NCBI RefSeq assembly: GCF_003286085.1
Contig: NW_020825331.1
Span: 1,240,001-1,304,000, forward strand
DNA length: 64,000 bases
Source: Drosophila persimilis
Taxonomy: Eukaryota; Arthropoda; Insecta; Diptera; Drosophilidae
Direction: 5' to 3'
Part shown: in pieces, positions 11,493-23,707 of the stretch
Numbering within the stretch: position 1 is the first letter of the stretch
Layout: each line of letters starts with the position of its first letter
Made by a program: the position numbers and the translations under genes
Notes under the pieces: generated by a model
Database searches by the model: none
What the model saw: only the letters and a program-made list of their open reading frames with translations
What the model was told of the DNA's origin: nothing

Positions 11493-13054
11493 CTGCAAAA
11501 CACACGCAAAACACCTTATCAATACTGCATATACTCGCTTAAATGTATCCTAACAAGGATAACAGACAGACCCCCACACAGCAGGACATGCTATAAATCA
11601 ATAGCGAAATACCTACATCCTCTAATAGGTATTAATATATACATATGTGTGTATGCGTCCAAAACATTGCCCTTTTTTGGGGGTAGGTTTTTCTAGCGTC
11701 CAATCTCCGTAAATATTTTGACGCACTTGAGACCCGACCCCCCATTTGGGCCAGGGATTATAGTAGATCTTCATTGTCTGATAAGCGTGCATCCAACACA
11801 CAATCTTGAATCTTAAATATATAATAATTTTCACAACGAAATTCCGCTGTCTACAGGAGCTGCTACAACCAAAATTATTCCGAGAGAAATATATGTATGT
11901 GCTTTAAATAATGTACAATATCAGATAGATTAATAGATCACATGGGTAGGGGCGCACTTGGACAGAAAAGACAAACAAACAAACAAAACAAGAAATATTC
12001 AAACTGTTTTCCACACCTTTTGTGTCCTGTGTCAATGAAATCCTACTCTGTACTGAATGCCCAGACACTATCCTATCCTGAAATGCGTGTCCTCCTCCCC
12101 AGCACAGAACGGACCAGACCGTAAGTGCGCGCGCACATCTCCCGTTCAGCGTCTGGGCTCTAACCCTTGGCCACCCACTCTTTAGGCCACACCCCAGCTG
12201 GAGGAGGCATACACAATTGTAAACATCTCTTTTATACCGTATAGGAATTACGCTTCGAATGTTTGTTATTTGACAGAAACGCAACAGAGGGAAGGGGTAT
12301 AAAGAAAGGTATATATGTATGTGTCTCCCCCTTCCGCAAAAGGAATTAAGCCTTAAGTTTCGACATTTGCAAATAAAAATTATAAAAAGTTATTATTTAT
12401 ATAGAGTTTGATGCCTTTAAATTATGTCAAAGCCAGAGGTGCCCCCATCGCTCCCACGCGATGCTCGACTCGAAATACCCGACAATAGTACATACACATA
12501 TAGACGACTACATAAATTCTTTGATATTTGTACAACTCCTATACATCACAAATATTCTTTAGGCAGTCAGTTCTTCTACTCTAAGTTCTCATACATATAT
12601 ACTTGAAAATAAATCAAACCAAAGTTGATGTTTTTGCCAATTGGCATTTTAGAGTCTTTAATTCCCAATAAAAGAAGCTAATAAAGGTACGAGTGTTATT
12701 GCAAGCAGCCTGCAAGCGGTGCAAGTTATTGGGGTGTGACGAGAATTTTAGACAAGACATTTTTGTGCATTCGAAAGGAAAAATGTATGTGCTGCGGTCA
12801 GAATAAACCATTCCGAAGATTTCATAAAACTGCATTCATTGTCAATTCAGCCAAGGAACCGCGATATAAATATACTTTACAAAAAGATATTACAACTAGC
12901 TCTTGGCCATAATTTACCCACACATCTTTACAATTATATTATGATCAATTTTATACATTATATATCTATTTATATATATATATCTGCCATTTTAAGTTTA
13001 AATTTCAGGTTTTAGTTTAAAGCTACATGGTATTAATGGTATCTTTTGTAGCAA
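11493..13054. other. Upstream region of the membrane-protein gene; 3' flank of the HIG1 gene
   Basis: This region is mostly AT-rich. Upstream exons and the promoter of the minus-strand membrane protein probably lie here or further right but could not be pinned down. A GT donor-like GTAAGTGCGCGCGC at about 12121 is on the opposite strand. No supported coding sequence or RNA gene is seen. Confidence 0.4.
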
Positions 13055-13483
13055 TTAGGGGGTTTTCTTTTCGCCATAAGTCATCACAACGCCGATAATC
13101 AAGGCGGCAACTGTGAATCCCTGGGCAGCGATACGGGTGCGCATCATCAATTGGGACATCTTTCGATTGCCAGTACGGAAGTTGTACAAGCCCATTGTCA
13201 GGGCCGCGGTAGTGGCCAGGCATCCTATGTGGCGGGAAGTGACGGGAAGTGGCAGGGAGGGGAGATGAAAACACATTAGTTAATATATTGTTGTGTTTAT
13301 ATAACAGAAATCGCGGCGAAATTACGCCGCCAGCTTACCAATCGGAACCAGCGGGTTCTCCTTAATTTTGCGCTGCAGCTTTTCCTTGGTGGTTTCCACC
13401 TCAATCACGGGTCCCAGATCCTGGCGCAGCTGAATCCAATCCAATTCCTCTTCGGGAAGAGTAATTTGTGCCTTGCTCGACAT
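13055..13483 (-). CDS. CG9921: HIG1-domain mitochondrial inner-membrane protein
   Basis: This small protein of the HIG1/HIGD2 family helps assemble or stabilise respiratory-chain cytochrome c oxidase and its supercomplexes in the inner mitochondrial membrane. Minus-strand exons 13483-13339 and 13224-13055 join in phase (ATT G / GA TGC) and encode 104 residues. The HIG1 domain covers the C-terminal half: ENPLVPIG, a first membrane helix, the loop QLMMRTRIAAQ that fits the family motif (Q/I)x3(R/H)xRx3Q, and a second helix (FTVAALIIGVVMTYG). The length is normal for the family. The start MSSKAQITLPEEE is acidic, so there is no classical presequence. Orthology to D. melanogaster CG9921 is from recollection of that family and from location. 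Confidence 0.85.
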
Positions 13484-15160
13484 TTTTCAAATTCTTTCTA
13501 GAGCAAAAGCGAATGTGTTGTCAAAACAAAAAAACTAAAGTCAATCACAAACTCTACACGGCTACTACACATTTGGTACACATTTGCTACGTAATGGAAG
13601 GAAAAAGAAGGTGGTGACAACAGGCAAAATGTCCCAGAAAATGCAAAGCATATACGCTGATATACACCATTTGCAAAATATACCTTGAAAACGAAATCTG
13701 TTTTTTTTTCCTCAAGTTATATTTCTGGCTGTTTTTGCCTTACGATTTTTTGTAGCCCATTCAAAATTACGGCTCATTATTTCGCACTTATCGATGAGGT
13801 ATACCCTCAGAAATATACCGGAAAACGTAAAAAATTGCAAAATATACCATAATAAATATACTGTTCCCACCACTCTTCCCACATACTGTTCCTTTTGTTA
13901 TTATTTTGTCTTCTTCCTTTTTTTCTTTTCTATGATTTTGGTTGATTCTAAAGTACACCGTAAATTGGTCGACAATGGGTTAATGTACTTTTTCATATTC
14001 CTCGATTTTATTATTCAGTTGAATATTATTAGCTAGCTAGAACCCTCAGCGCTGAACAGAACATTTTATACGTTTGATTAATCAGTTTCCTCAAGACTGG
14101 CTTAATTTAAGTTGTCATCTTCATGGATTTTGCCTAAAATTAGGTTTAAACAAAAATGGTCAAAGCATATGGAATGTTATGCCATTGTGGCTGGCCAACA
14201 GGTATCCGCTTTGAGTATGGACACCTTTATTCCCTATTTAATTTAATTAACGTTAAAATGCTGTTTCCCAAGCCTATTTGAAACATAATGACTTTTTATC
14301 AGATTAACATGATTTAGACCTATTTATGAATATGATAAGCTTCCTCGATCCCGATATCTATTCTTGGTCTCTGTAAGAAGACCATAAACTGCAAATAATA
14401 AAGAATAATAATATTTGAATTAAATATTTATATAATATTTAGAATAGGGAAATTTTTATATCTGGTCAAAAAGCGTCCACAAAATTTGTCTGCTGGGTAT
14501 TTGTGACCTCACCAACACGCTTACATACAGCTGCATTATTTTCACATTGTTTCGCTCTTTATAAAATGAGAGAGAGCGAGAGAGAAAACGAGAGAGGCAC
14601 TTGGGAAGTACAGTCAGACGGGGAACGCAAAATGAAACATGTGTATGTAGGCATGAGTTTGGTTGTGTGCGTATATACGTATACCCCGCGTGCATGTATT
14701 TATGTGTTTGTATTGATGCATATGTATGGTATGCCCGCTTGTAGGAATGGGATAGACGTACATACAAATGTACATATGGATGTACCATTTGGGATACACA
14801 CAAGTAAAAATAAAACATGCTCGAAATTTAAATTGGTTTTATGCTTGTATGGTCTACTGAGTTTGTCCACAGCATAACTAAATTATTTTTACATTGTAGA
14901 CAAATATTTATGTTAAGAGTCGTAAATTACTGTTTACTATTATACATATGTATATCATACCAGCATACATATCTAGATGCTTTGACAGCATTTCTTTATG
15001 TACATATGCATGTACATACAATGATATGCTTTTATAGGGCGGGTATAGAGCGCATATGTACATACACGTATGTACATAAGTTTGTACAGAAGTAACAGCC
15101 CAACATTTTTTTATAAGGCCTGCTGCTGCTGCTTCCCTCCACCACGTGTATGTACATACA
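13484..15160. other. Intergenic region between the HIG1 gene and Dsp1
   Basis: Near the HIG1 gene, read on the minus strand, are GGTATATTT-type elements (about 13675 and 13815) and CTTATCGATGAGG (about 13795). These resemble Drosophila housekeeping core elements and probably form its promoter. The rest is AT-rich, with GA tracts (14565-14595) and many ATGTACATA words. No coding sequence is supported. Confidence 0.5.
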
Positions 15161-15169
15161 GACATGTGT

Positions 15170-15320
15170 ACATATACATATGCTCTGACGCGAAAGAGAG
15201 AGAGTGAGAGAGAACTGTGCTCAGTAAACTGTACTAAAGGTATATAAAATAGAGGGTAGGGGAAGTACGGTGAGCGACTCTATGCGGCAGTCAAACCAGC
15301 TTCAGGAGCATTTCAGACTT
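15170..15320 (+). promoter_or_regulatory. Dsp1: Probable Dsp1 promoter
   Basis: A TATATAAAA box at 15241-15249 is preceded by GAGA-factor-like tracts (GAAAGAGAGAGAGTGAGAGAG, near 15190-15213) and followed by purine-rich start-site sequence. A start near 15270-15290 would give a leader of about 850 bases running to the ATG at 16127 with no obvious intron. This is inferred from motif spacing only. Confidence 0.45.
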
Positions 15321-16126
15321 TGTTGTACAAATCTAAACAACGCGCGCTAAGAACGATAGAGAGAGAGACGGGGTGGAAAACAAAGTGGGATAGCCGAATA
15401 GGCGACTTGCCTCACCCTCTACACCATCTACCTTGTGCTCACAATATACATACACACAAACGTACACAAATATACACACACAGCTGCGCATTCAACGCAT
15501 ACAGAAGTTTTGGCGTAACGTAGACCTGGCAAGACGGCAATTCAATTCAAAGCCTTTGCATTCGCGTTGTTGGTACGGTACTCTCTGTGTGTGTTTTCAA
15601 TCAGGCGAGCGGAGCGGCGCGCAAACCATCTTTTCCGCATTGATAGCAACAAAAAAAAGAACACAACAAAGTGCTGCATATGTAGCGTCGTTTGTTTATT
15701 TTTTAGTAACTAAAAGCAAACAACAAATTCCCCCCAACAACGCGTTACGTACGTTACGTTTCGTTGCGTGCGCTGTCGAATGCCGTAAGAATCGGATTCA
15801 ATTCCAAAATTACCGTGTGGCGTCTGCCGTGTACATACATATGTACAAAAGTAAATGCGTTGTGTGTGCATACAATAATCAATACAACGTCAAATAAATA
15901 CGTCTAGAACAGTATTTGAAAGCTGGCCTCAAACCAAAGCTGAAATTGAAACAGAAACTCCATTGCCATTGACACAGTGCTTACGTTACGTTGAGTGTGT
16001 ATGTGTGTGTAGTGCGAGAAAGAAACGGCAAGAAAAGAAGGAAACTCCTAAAATCCCAGCACTATTCGTAGTGCACCACAAAAAGAACGTTAACTTAAGA
16101 AACCATTCGAACCGATCGGCTCCGTT

Positions 16127-18477
16127 ATGGATCACTTTCATCAAATACAGGTAAGCTTGTCTGCAGGTATACGGCATTTATTTAATGTTCGTACATACAT
16201 ACATACAGAGAGACACACATACATATGCAAACAAAAGGCGTGCGGCCTGGCCTGGTAGCTTGCCGCGTTTTCGTTGAAAGTTAATGATTTTCCCGCCAAT
16301 GCCAATACATATGTGCAAACGCACCATGGCATATGTACAACCTTAAATTGTTACAAGCATTTCTGCACCAAAAAAATAATGAATTAAAGCGTAGCCAGGT
16401 CAAAATTTTGTCTGTGATCATCCGTTACATATGTACATACATTAGAGTGGCTGGCTTTGTGTTTCTATGTATGTGTGTACCTGTAAATATGTATGTGAAT
16501 TTGTTTAAGCGTTTTTTGCACGTAAATTTGTTTTATGTAAAAAGTAACTAATACATTAGCGTGTTTCGTTGACGTATGCGTGCATGCATACAAACAAAAG
16601 CGACGCTGTACAAGCGAAATTTTATTTTGCGTGCGCATCTAGGGCCGCCATTTTTTTTATTAGTTTGTACAAATATATTCATATCCAGTATATAATATAT
16701 AATTATACTTATTTAAATGTATATACGTATATTTATGTATTTACACGGTTGTAAATAAATTTGCATTTGGTTGAGTAGAAAAAAACAAAGAAAAAAAATA
16801 TGGTAATGCGCATTGATAAATGCTTCACTAACACATCCACATGGCCAGTGTATGGATACGAATGTGTGTGCAAACTAGAATATGCACAAAAAATTCACAG
16901 CTTGCGTAATCTTAAATTCGCTGTATTTTTCCCCCCTTGTGTATGTATATAACATCCAAGCATACATACAGTGTACGCAAAATGCTTGGCCAATTCTCAT
17001 GCTACCAACCATTTTCTCTTCCTTTCTAACATGTGTGTATGTCCACAAGCGTGTACATATGTATGTATGTGCGTATAGTTTTCAAGCAAAGCGTTACCCA
17101 CGTGTAAAAAGGTCTGGATTAAACCAATCCATTGTCCCCTTTTGCAATTCGCAAAAACAAATTGAATTACTTTTGTTTATGGGGTGAGACGACCTGTCCA
17201 CCAATATTTTGTGCATATTTAAGCTTTTCTTTTGTTTGCCCCTGGAAAAATTACCTTTTCCATTCATCCCCGTCATTGACTCTGCTGTGTGGCGGAACCC
17301 TGGTTCTTTACCGGCCCTGGCACTGGAATCAAAATAAAAGCATTTGGCGAAACTGGTTCACCAATAAAACGGAACCGGTACCACAAAAGACGCCTCTCTC
17401 TCCCAAAAAGCATTTTAGGTTTTATCTAGAGGAAAAACAGCTGAGCGAATGTTTTCTTTTTTTTTATGCGTTGTTTAGTCTAGCACACTACACTACAAAT
17501 ACACACTAGCGCACTGTTTGTATGTGCATTTGTACATACATGCATAGGTTGTACGTATACGAATGTGGTGTCATAGAACGCCATAGAAATCGATAACCGA
17601 GATTTTTGCCGGCTGTTTGGGAATGAAACAATATTCCGAACAGACCAGCGTGCACACACACACCAAAACACATGCATATGCTTTTATATAGAAATAAAAT
17701 AATTGTTTGGTTTAAATTGCTTTTCGTAGAATTGGTTTAGTAGACGTTTTGTTTTATGTTTTCTGTTTGCTGTTGGTTTGCATTCGACCGGAGTATCGCT
17801 GTCAGTGCAATTGAAACCACTATATATATTTTTATTAATCACTAATCCAAACACCCGCACATTTCCATTAATGTTTATGACTTACTGAGTTAGTGATTAA
17901 GTAGTGCGATGCCAGGCGCGAGACGAGTGTCCAGGGGACTATAGCCAAACAAACGTAGTTGTTGCTGTTGCAAATAGTTAGTAGTTCTAGTTTTAGTTGT
18001 AGTTACATAGATATAGGCTAGGCTAGGCCATAGCCATTAGACACTCGGCTCCGGCTGGCATCGCACACACCTCTAATCACAAACACAACCAACAAACCTA
18101 TTGATCAGCAAACCATTCAACACTATCAGCAGCAACTGGCTGCGCAGCAACAACAACAAGTACAACAGCAACAGTTGCAACAACACCAAGTGGTGGTACA
18201 GCAGAATCAGCAGCAGGCGCATCAGAATAGCTCCAATACCGCTGCCGGTGTGGGCACCCAACAGCTGTTCACATACAAAATGGCCAGCAGTTTCCCCAAT
18301 CCAGCCACGACGATGGCCCAGGTTGTGGCCACGTCGAATGCTGCCGGTACCACAGGCTATGACTATCGCCTGAATATGGCCCAGGCTGCAGCGGCTGCAG
18401 CAGTGCCCGGCTCCCAGTGGTGGTATTCGGCCGCCAATCAGGGCCAGGTGGATGCCAACACAGCTGCCCAACTGCAG

Positions 18478-18512
<35 letters not shown>

Positions 18513-19645
18513 ACAACAGCACCAGCAGCAACAACAGATGCAACAGCAGCAACAGCAACAGAATGTTATCAATTCGGCGGTAAGTGTTTGTTTTAGCCAA
18601 AAAGCTAAATCCCATCAACCTCAACATAAACCAATCAACCAATATATCGCTTATCGCTTATCCTTGATCATTATTGCTTTTGTTTTCAACAGAGTCCAAT
18701 GGTCAGAGGTGGAAAGGCCGATGCAAAACCCAGGGGCCGTATGACTGCATACGCATATTTTGTACAAACCTGCCGGGAGGAGCACAAAAAGAAGCATCCC
18801 GATGAAACCGTGATATTTGCCGAATTCTCGCGCAAGTGTGCCGAACGATGGAAGGTAACAAAACCCTGCTAACGAATGGAAACCCCCATGAACATATATG
18901 TTAATCAATTATTAATCCCCTCGCAAGACAATGGTGGATAAGGAGAAGAAGCGTTTCCATGAAATGGCCGAAAAGGACAAGCAGCGGTACGAGGCAGAAA
19001 TGCAAAACTATGTCCCACCCAAGGGCACTGTTGTCGGACGTGGCAAGAAGAGGAAACAGATCAAGGACCCCAATGCACCGAAACGTTCATTGTGAGTTCG
19101 TAGCAAAAAGCAATTTAATATCCTTTATACACATAAAAATCAACTCGAAAAACACCCAAATAGATCATGTATAATAATCAAAATCCATATCTTTCATAGG
19201 TCTGCGTTCTTCTGGTTCTGCAATGATGAAAGAAACAAGGTGAAGGCTCTGAATCCTGAATACGGTGTTGGCGACATTGCCAAAGAGCTGGGACGAAAGT
19301 GGTCCGATGTTGATCCCGAGGTCAAACAGAAGTACGAGTCGATGGCCGAAAGAGACAAGGCTCGCTACGAACGGGTATGTACCGCAAAACCAACAAAAAA
19401 ACGAAAAAATTGGCAGCATTTCAGGAGGAACCTTACTCATGCTTGGGTTGTTTTTGCAGGAAATGACCGAATACAAGACAAGCGGGAAGATAGCCATGTC
19501 CGCACCATCGATGCAAGCGTCGATGCAGGCGCAGGCACAGAAGGCCGCGTTACTGGCAGCCGCCGTGCAGCAGCAGCAACAGCATCAGCTGGACGAGCAG
19601 CATGATGACGATGACGGCGATGGTGATGATGATGAGAACCAATAG
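16127..19645 (+). CDS. Dsp1: Dorsal switch protein 1, HMG-box co-repressor
   Basis: This HMGB-type DNA-bending protein converts Dorsal from activator to repressor and helps recruit Polycomb-group proteins. Exons 16127-16150, 18109-18579, 18693-18854, 18928-19091, 19200-19374 and 19460-19645 all join in phase and encode 393 residues. The first exon is only eight codons (MDHFHQIQ) and is separated by a 2-kb intron. An N-terminal Gln-rich region with two long CAG/CAA runs (about residues 10-40 and 130-160) precedes HMG box A ([20 protein letters not shown], about 178-250) and box B ([18 protein letters not shown], about 264-335). A Gln-rich stretch and an acidic tail ([13 protein letters not shown]) end the protein. 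The match to D. melanogaster Dsp1 is close throughout. Confidence 0.97.
18469..18562 (+). repeat. Dsp1: CAG/CAA triplet tract encoding polyglutamine
   Basis: About 30 mostly CAG/CAA codons occur in frame within Dsp1 exon 2. The mixed CAG/CAA composition suggests selection for the amino-acid run rather than a pure expanding microsatellite. Length is expected to differ between species and alleles. Confidence 0.9.
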
Positions 19646-22257
19646 GAGGTCTAGCCTAGTAATACTCTTCACTATTTATACACACTACTATCGTTGGGTC
19701 TGCGCTGTCTCATCGTGTGAGACGGCCGAGTGGGAGAGAGAGAGAGCGAGAGCAGAGAGCAGAGGATAACGAGAAACATGAACAATATATATCGTCGGGG
19801 GGTGAAAAGTTTGATCTATTATCAGGTTAAGCCCCAACCAACCAACCGATCGATCGATGAATGTGTGTTGAACATAAATATATATATATGCATATATATA
19901 TATATATATATATATAAATATGAAAGTAATGCATAGTTTTTTTTTTTTTTGTAACACTAAGTAATCAAATTTCCATGAATTAATTGAAGGAGAAACAAAA
20001 TCACAAAGAAACCTTTTATAAGTTCGTATGTTATAAGATGAATATGATTAAGTAATGGTTAGATTAAAACCCGACATTCAATCTGTGTGTGTCCTGCAAA
20101 AAACAAACAACAACCTTATTTGTGCTAAGTTTTCTCCTAAAAACAAAAACAAAAACACTCAAGAGAAAAATCAATCAATCAATCAAATCAGCCACAAACA
20201 ACTCTCGATCATGATTATCATCCATATTGTCATTTCATTATCTCTGTCAGTATGAAGAAGAAGAAAAAGGAGTTATAAATATTGGTAATCCATGCCCCTT
20301 CCGCCCCATTTATTAAAGTTAGATTTCATCATAATGGAAGCCCCAACCCAACCCAATGCGTTTACTCACAAGACGTGATAAAAAAAACAAAACATAAAAA
20401 TACTTAACTCAGTGGCGGGTGATATCTCTTCAAAAAAATATCTGTCTCTCTATATATAAAGTATAGTATGTATCATAATGTGCATCATTTCGTTCGTTTT
20501 TTCCATTTCTCAATTGATATTTTTCATATATATATATATATATTTTTTATTTAAAACACACACACATTACATTTCAAAAACACCACGAAACAAATCATCC
20601 TAGGGCAGCTTTTTTGGGGGGATGCGCTTTCTTCTATATAAAAAAGGAACAAAACAAATATATATAGTTTTAATTATGATATGTAAATATAAAAGTACAT
20701 TTCAAGCGCGTTGCTGGGGCATAAATAACACGTATATAAATATATATATATATATATATTAATATACGAGATGCGTCTTAGGTTGTTAAACACGTACATA
20801 TATTGATGAGATGTGATGGGAGACACGCGGGGGAGACGCAAAAAATGGACATTGTTGACTTCTTGGCCATGTACATACTATTGAAGTATTATTTAGACGA
20901 GACTATCTAGCAGTTAACGGAGTTGCAGCAGCAGCAGCGGCGGCAGCAGATCTGACAAGAATCTAAGAGTATACATAATACCATATAAGAAAAAAAAAAC
21001 AGAGGGTGGCTAAACAAAAAAAGTAAAAGTATTCTCAGAGTGTGTTTTTTGTAGAGTTAAGGCTGTAAGTAAAAGGATATTTTTACACCCAGCCTTAAAT
21101 ACAAAACTCCAGTTCCAGACCAGAAGACAAGAGACGGACAGATATATAGCGAAGGAGGAACGGAGGGGAATATAGATGCCTCTGCCCCCACCCCCATGGA
21201 GGAGGAGCTCTGGCAAATGCTTAACAAAAAGTGACTGCTCGACCGTCTCCTCCACGGGCCAGAGGTACAACTGTACTCCGTGCGCACGGATAGTGGATGA
21301 TAGTGTGTGTATAGGCTAAGAGATACCGAGTAATTAATAGGTTTATAACGTGATTAGAGGTGGATTAGTGTAGGAGTAGCTAATCCCATGTACAGACCAG
21401 ACACCGAAGACATATTGGTTGGCGCTGCATTGAGACTCGCAGTAACTTTCCCCCTCTCCCCACGTTATATTATTATGAGGCGAGACAATGTATATGTATA
21501 TCTATGTATATATATTTTAGCATCATTTTTGCTAGAGAATAACTCGCCACCGAGATTATATCCATAGAGAGAGAGAGAGAGAGAGAGCAGAAGGAGCTCT
21601 GAAATGAAGAAGTGTCTAGGCTATACACCACCTTTTTTAAGTTGTAATTTTCTACGAGAGATCGAGATCTACGACAATGATAATGATGACGAACGATGAG
21701 CGACGGCAAAAAAACTCCTCAACAAAAACATAAATTATGACGATGAAAAAAATTCCAGTTCCCTGTGCGCTTGTTATAAGAAAAAAAAAAAAAACAACTA
21801 AACTATTATAAAAATAAACTTTTAGAAAAGAGATTCTTGTAGATGAAAATGATTGTGTTCTCCAAAAAAAAAAAGAAAAAAAAAGAATATTTGTCTTTAT
21901 TATTCCTCCCCGTTTTTCCACCAATTTTTGTTTAAACAGAAACAGCAGTCCCAGAGAATGCGAGATCAAGAGAGGGAGATGTCATCTAGTATCATATACT
22001 ACATTGAAGACACTCGGAAGAATCCAAGTCAAATGAAATCAAATCACAGACATTGAGCGAGTTCCTGAATTAAAAAAAAAAAAAAAGAAACAAAACCTGT
22101 ATGGTGTGGTGTTTTGGTGTGTGTGACATTACGTTTAGCGATACTACATATATCTATATAGTAGCTAATAAGAGGTTTTTTTTTATTGAAAACATACATA
22201 TATTTTTTTCTATGAACTTCCTGTAAAAATAGTTGAAAATAAATATAATTTAGCTAG
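19646..22257 (+). other. Dsp1: Long AT-rich Dsp1 3' UTR (inferred)
   Basis: About 2.6 kb without coding potential, rich in A-tracts, TA repeats (19881-19918, 20528-20542, 20738-20758) and GA tracts (19734-19760, 21568-21588). Canonical AATAAA occurs at 22238-22243. Absence of any other gene and the same-strand signal suggest an extended 3' UTR, but an earlier end is possible. Confidence 0.5.
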
Positions 22258-23707
22258 ATGTACGCTTATGAAGGCAAACTGTTGGAGAAGTTTCCTTGTG
22301 GATTGTGTTGTCTGTTTTCTGCCTGGCCGCTGGCTGCTGCTGATGCGTCCTTAAGCTTTAGGAGTATGATTCCTTTGAATCCTATCCCTGCCTGGAGTCA
22401 GGGCAAGTCTTCCTTCCGTCCGTGCAAGTTAGAGGCCACCCATATCGCTAATAGCTATTAGTCGGACTAGTCGTAGGTAAGACGTGCGTAAGAATGCATT
22501 CATTGTAGACTTTTTGGCAAATACAATTACTACAAACAGTATAACAAATTGTTTGTTTCGATTCGTGATTTGATTTACGGGCTGAGAGTCATGCTTGGAT
22601 ATGCTTGTGGGCAAAGACATACATACAAAGACATTTCTGTGGTAGCGTCTTTGATTCGTGGGGGAATGTACATATATAATTATCTGGTTCTTGGAAAATG
22701 GTAAGTAGTATGGCATATGAAATCTTTTTATATCTATCTTCATATAAATATCATATAATATTTATATAGTATATGGGTTTACAGTTACTAGCTAGTTAAG
22801 GTTCAAATATGAAATTGAAAGAATTTTGTGGAGCTTCGCAAAATGTCCAATATTTGGTTCGGTTTATCTGAATTTCGAGCAAAGGCAAATACAAAAATAC
22901 CCGATGTGATTTCGTAAAGAAATTTTGTGATTTCTGCCAGGCCGGTGACTATTTGTACACACATAGGAGTAGATCCGAATATTATCATTATTTGAACTTA
23001 AAACCTGGTAGCGTGAAAAATCATTTTTGTATTTTTGTAACCGAAAAAATTATGCACTAAATATAGTCGTACAGCAGAGTTAATTTATATTATTCGCCCC
23101 AATTCTGGAATACGGTAAGAGTTTAAGAGACTGAAATCAACATTTATTTGTCAATTTAAAGCCGTTTCTTTTCGTTGATACAGTATATGGCTATTTGTTT
23201 GTTTATTAATTAATCTATTCTGCTAAAATCATCATATTTACATGAAAACAGTTTTTAGCAAACATTCAACAACATTTTGCTCGTGTTTGGAATACTCGGC
23301 AGTACTGCACTGCTGTAAATTAATTGGAGAACACATTTTTTTAAATTTATTATTGGCTCACGTACAATATTTTGTGTAGGTGTAGGTTTCATCTTTCGCT
23401 ATTTAATTAACTTTTTGGTTTGCTAAGCTCACAATGTTTTCCTGCATTGCATTTTTTTACGGCACTATTTAACAGTAATTAGGGCTGGCCATTTTTGAGT
23501 TGGCGCGCTTCGATAGTTTTCGATAGGCACAAGGAGTTTTTTTATACAGTTATTGAAAACTATCGGAGTATGCATTTGCGTTGTTGTTGAAAAATCTAGA
23601 AGTGAAGCTCAATCTGTCGTCTCGCCCTAGACAATATTTGTCGTTGACTAAGAAAACTACTTATATTTTTTGTTGTGCCAAATAATAAAGCAATTCGTCG
23701 ATTAAAA
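22258..23707. other. Dsp1-desaturase intergenic region
   Basis: AT-rich DNA without supported genes. TCGATAGTTTTCGATAGG at about 23510 lies near the expected desaturase promoter and leader (about 23480-23707). Confidence 0.5.

Noticed and set aside
12424..12606. 60-codon plus-strand ORF (MSKPEVPPSLPRD...)
   Set aside because: The first third looks coding-like but the rest is AT-rich; no family, poor context. Kept only as a weak possibility.
14456..15165. Several Tyr/His/Ile/Cys-rich ORFs on both strands
   Set aside because: They come from ATGTACATA-rich simple sequence and have no splice or codon-use support.
18073..18642. Minus-strand ORF with long Leu runs opposite Dsp1 exon 2
   Set aside because: It is the antisense shadow of the CAG/CAA polyglutamine tract.
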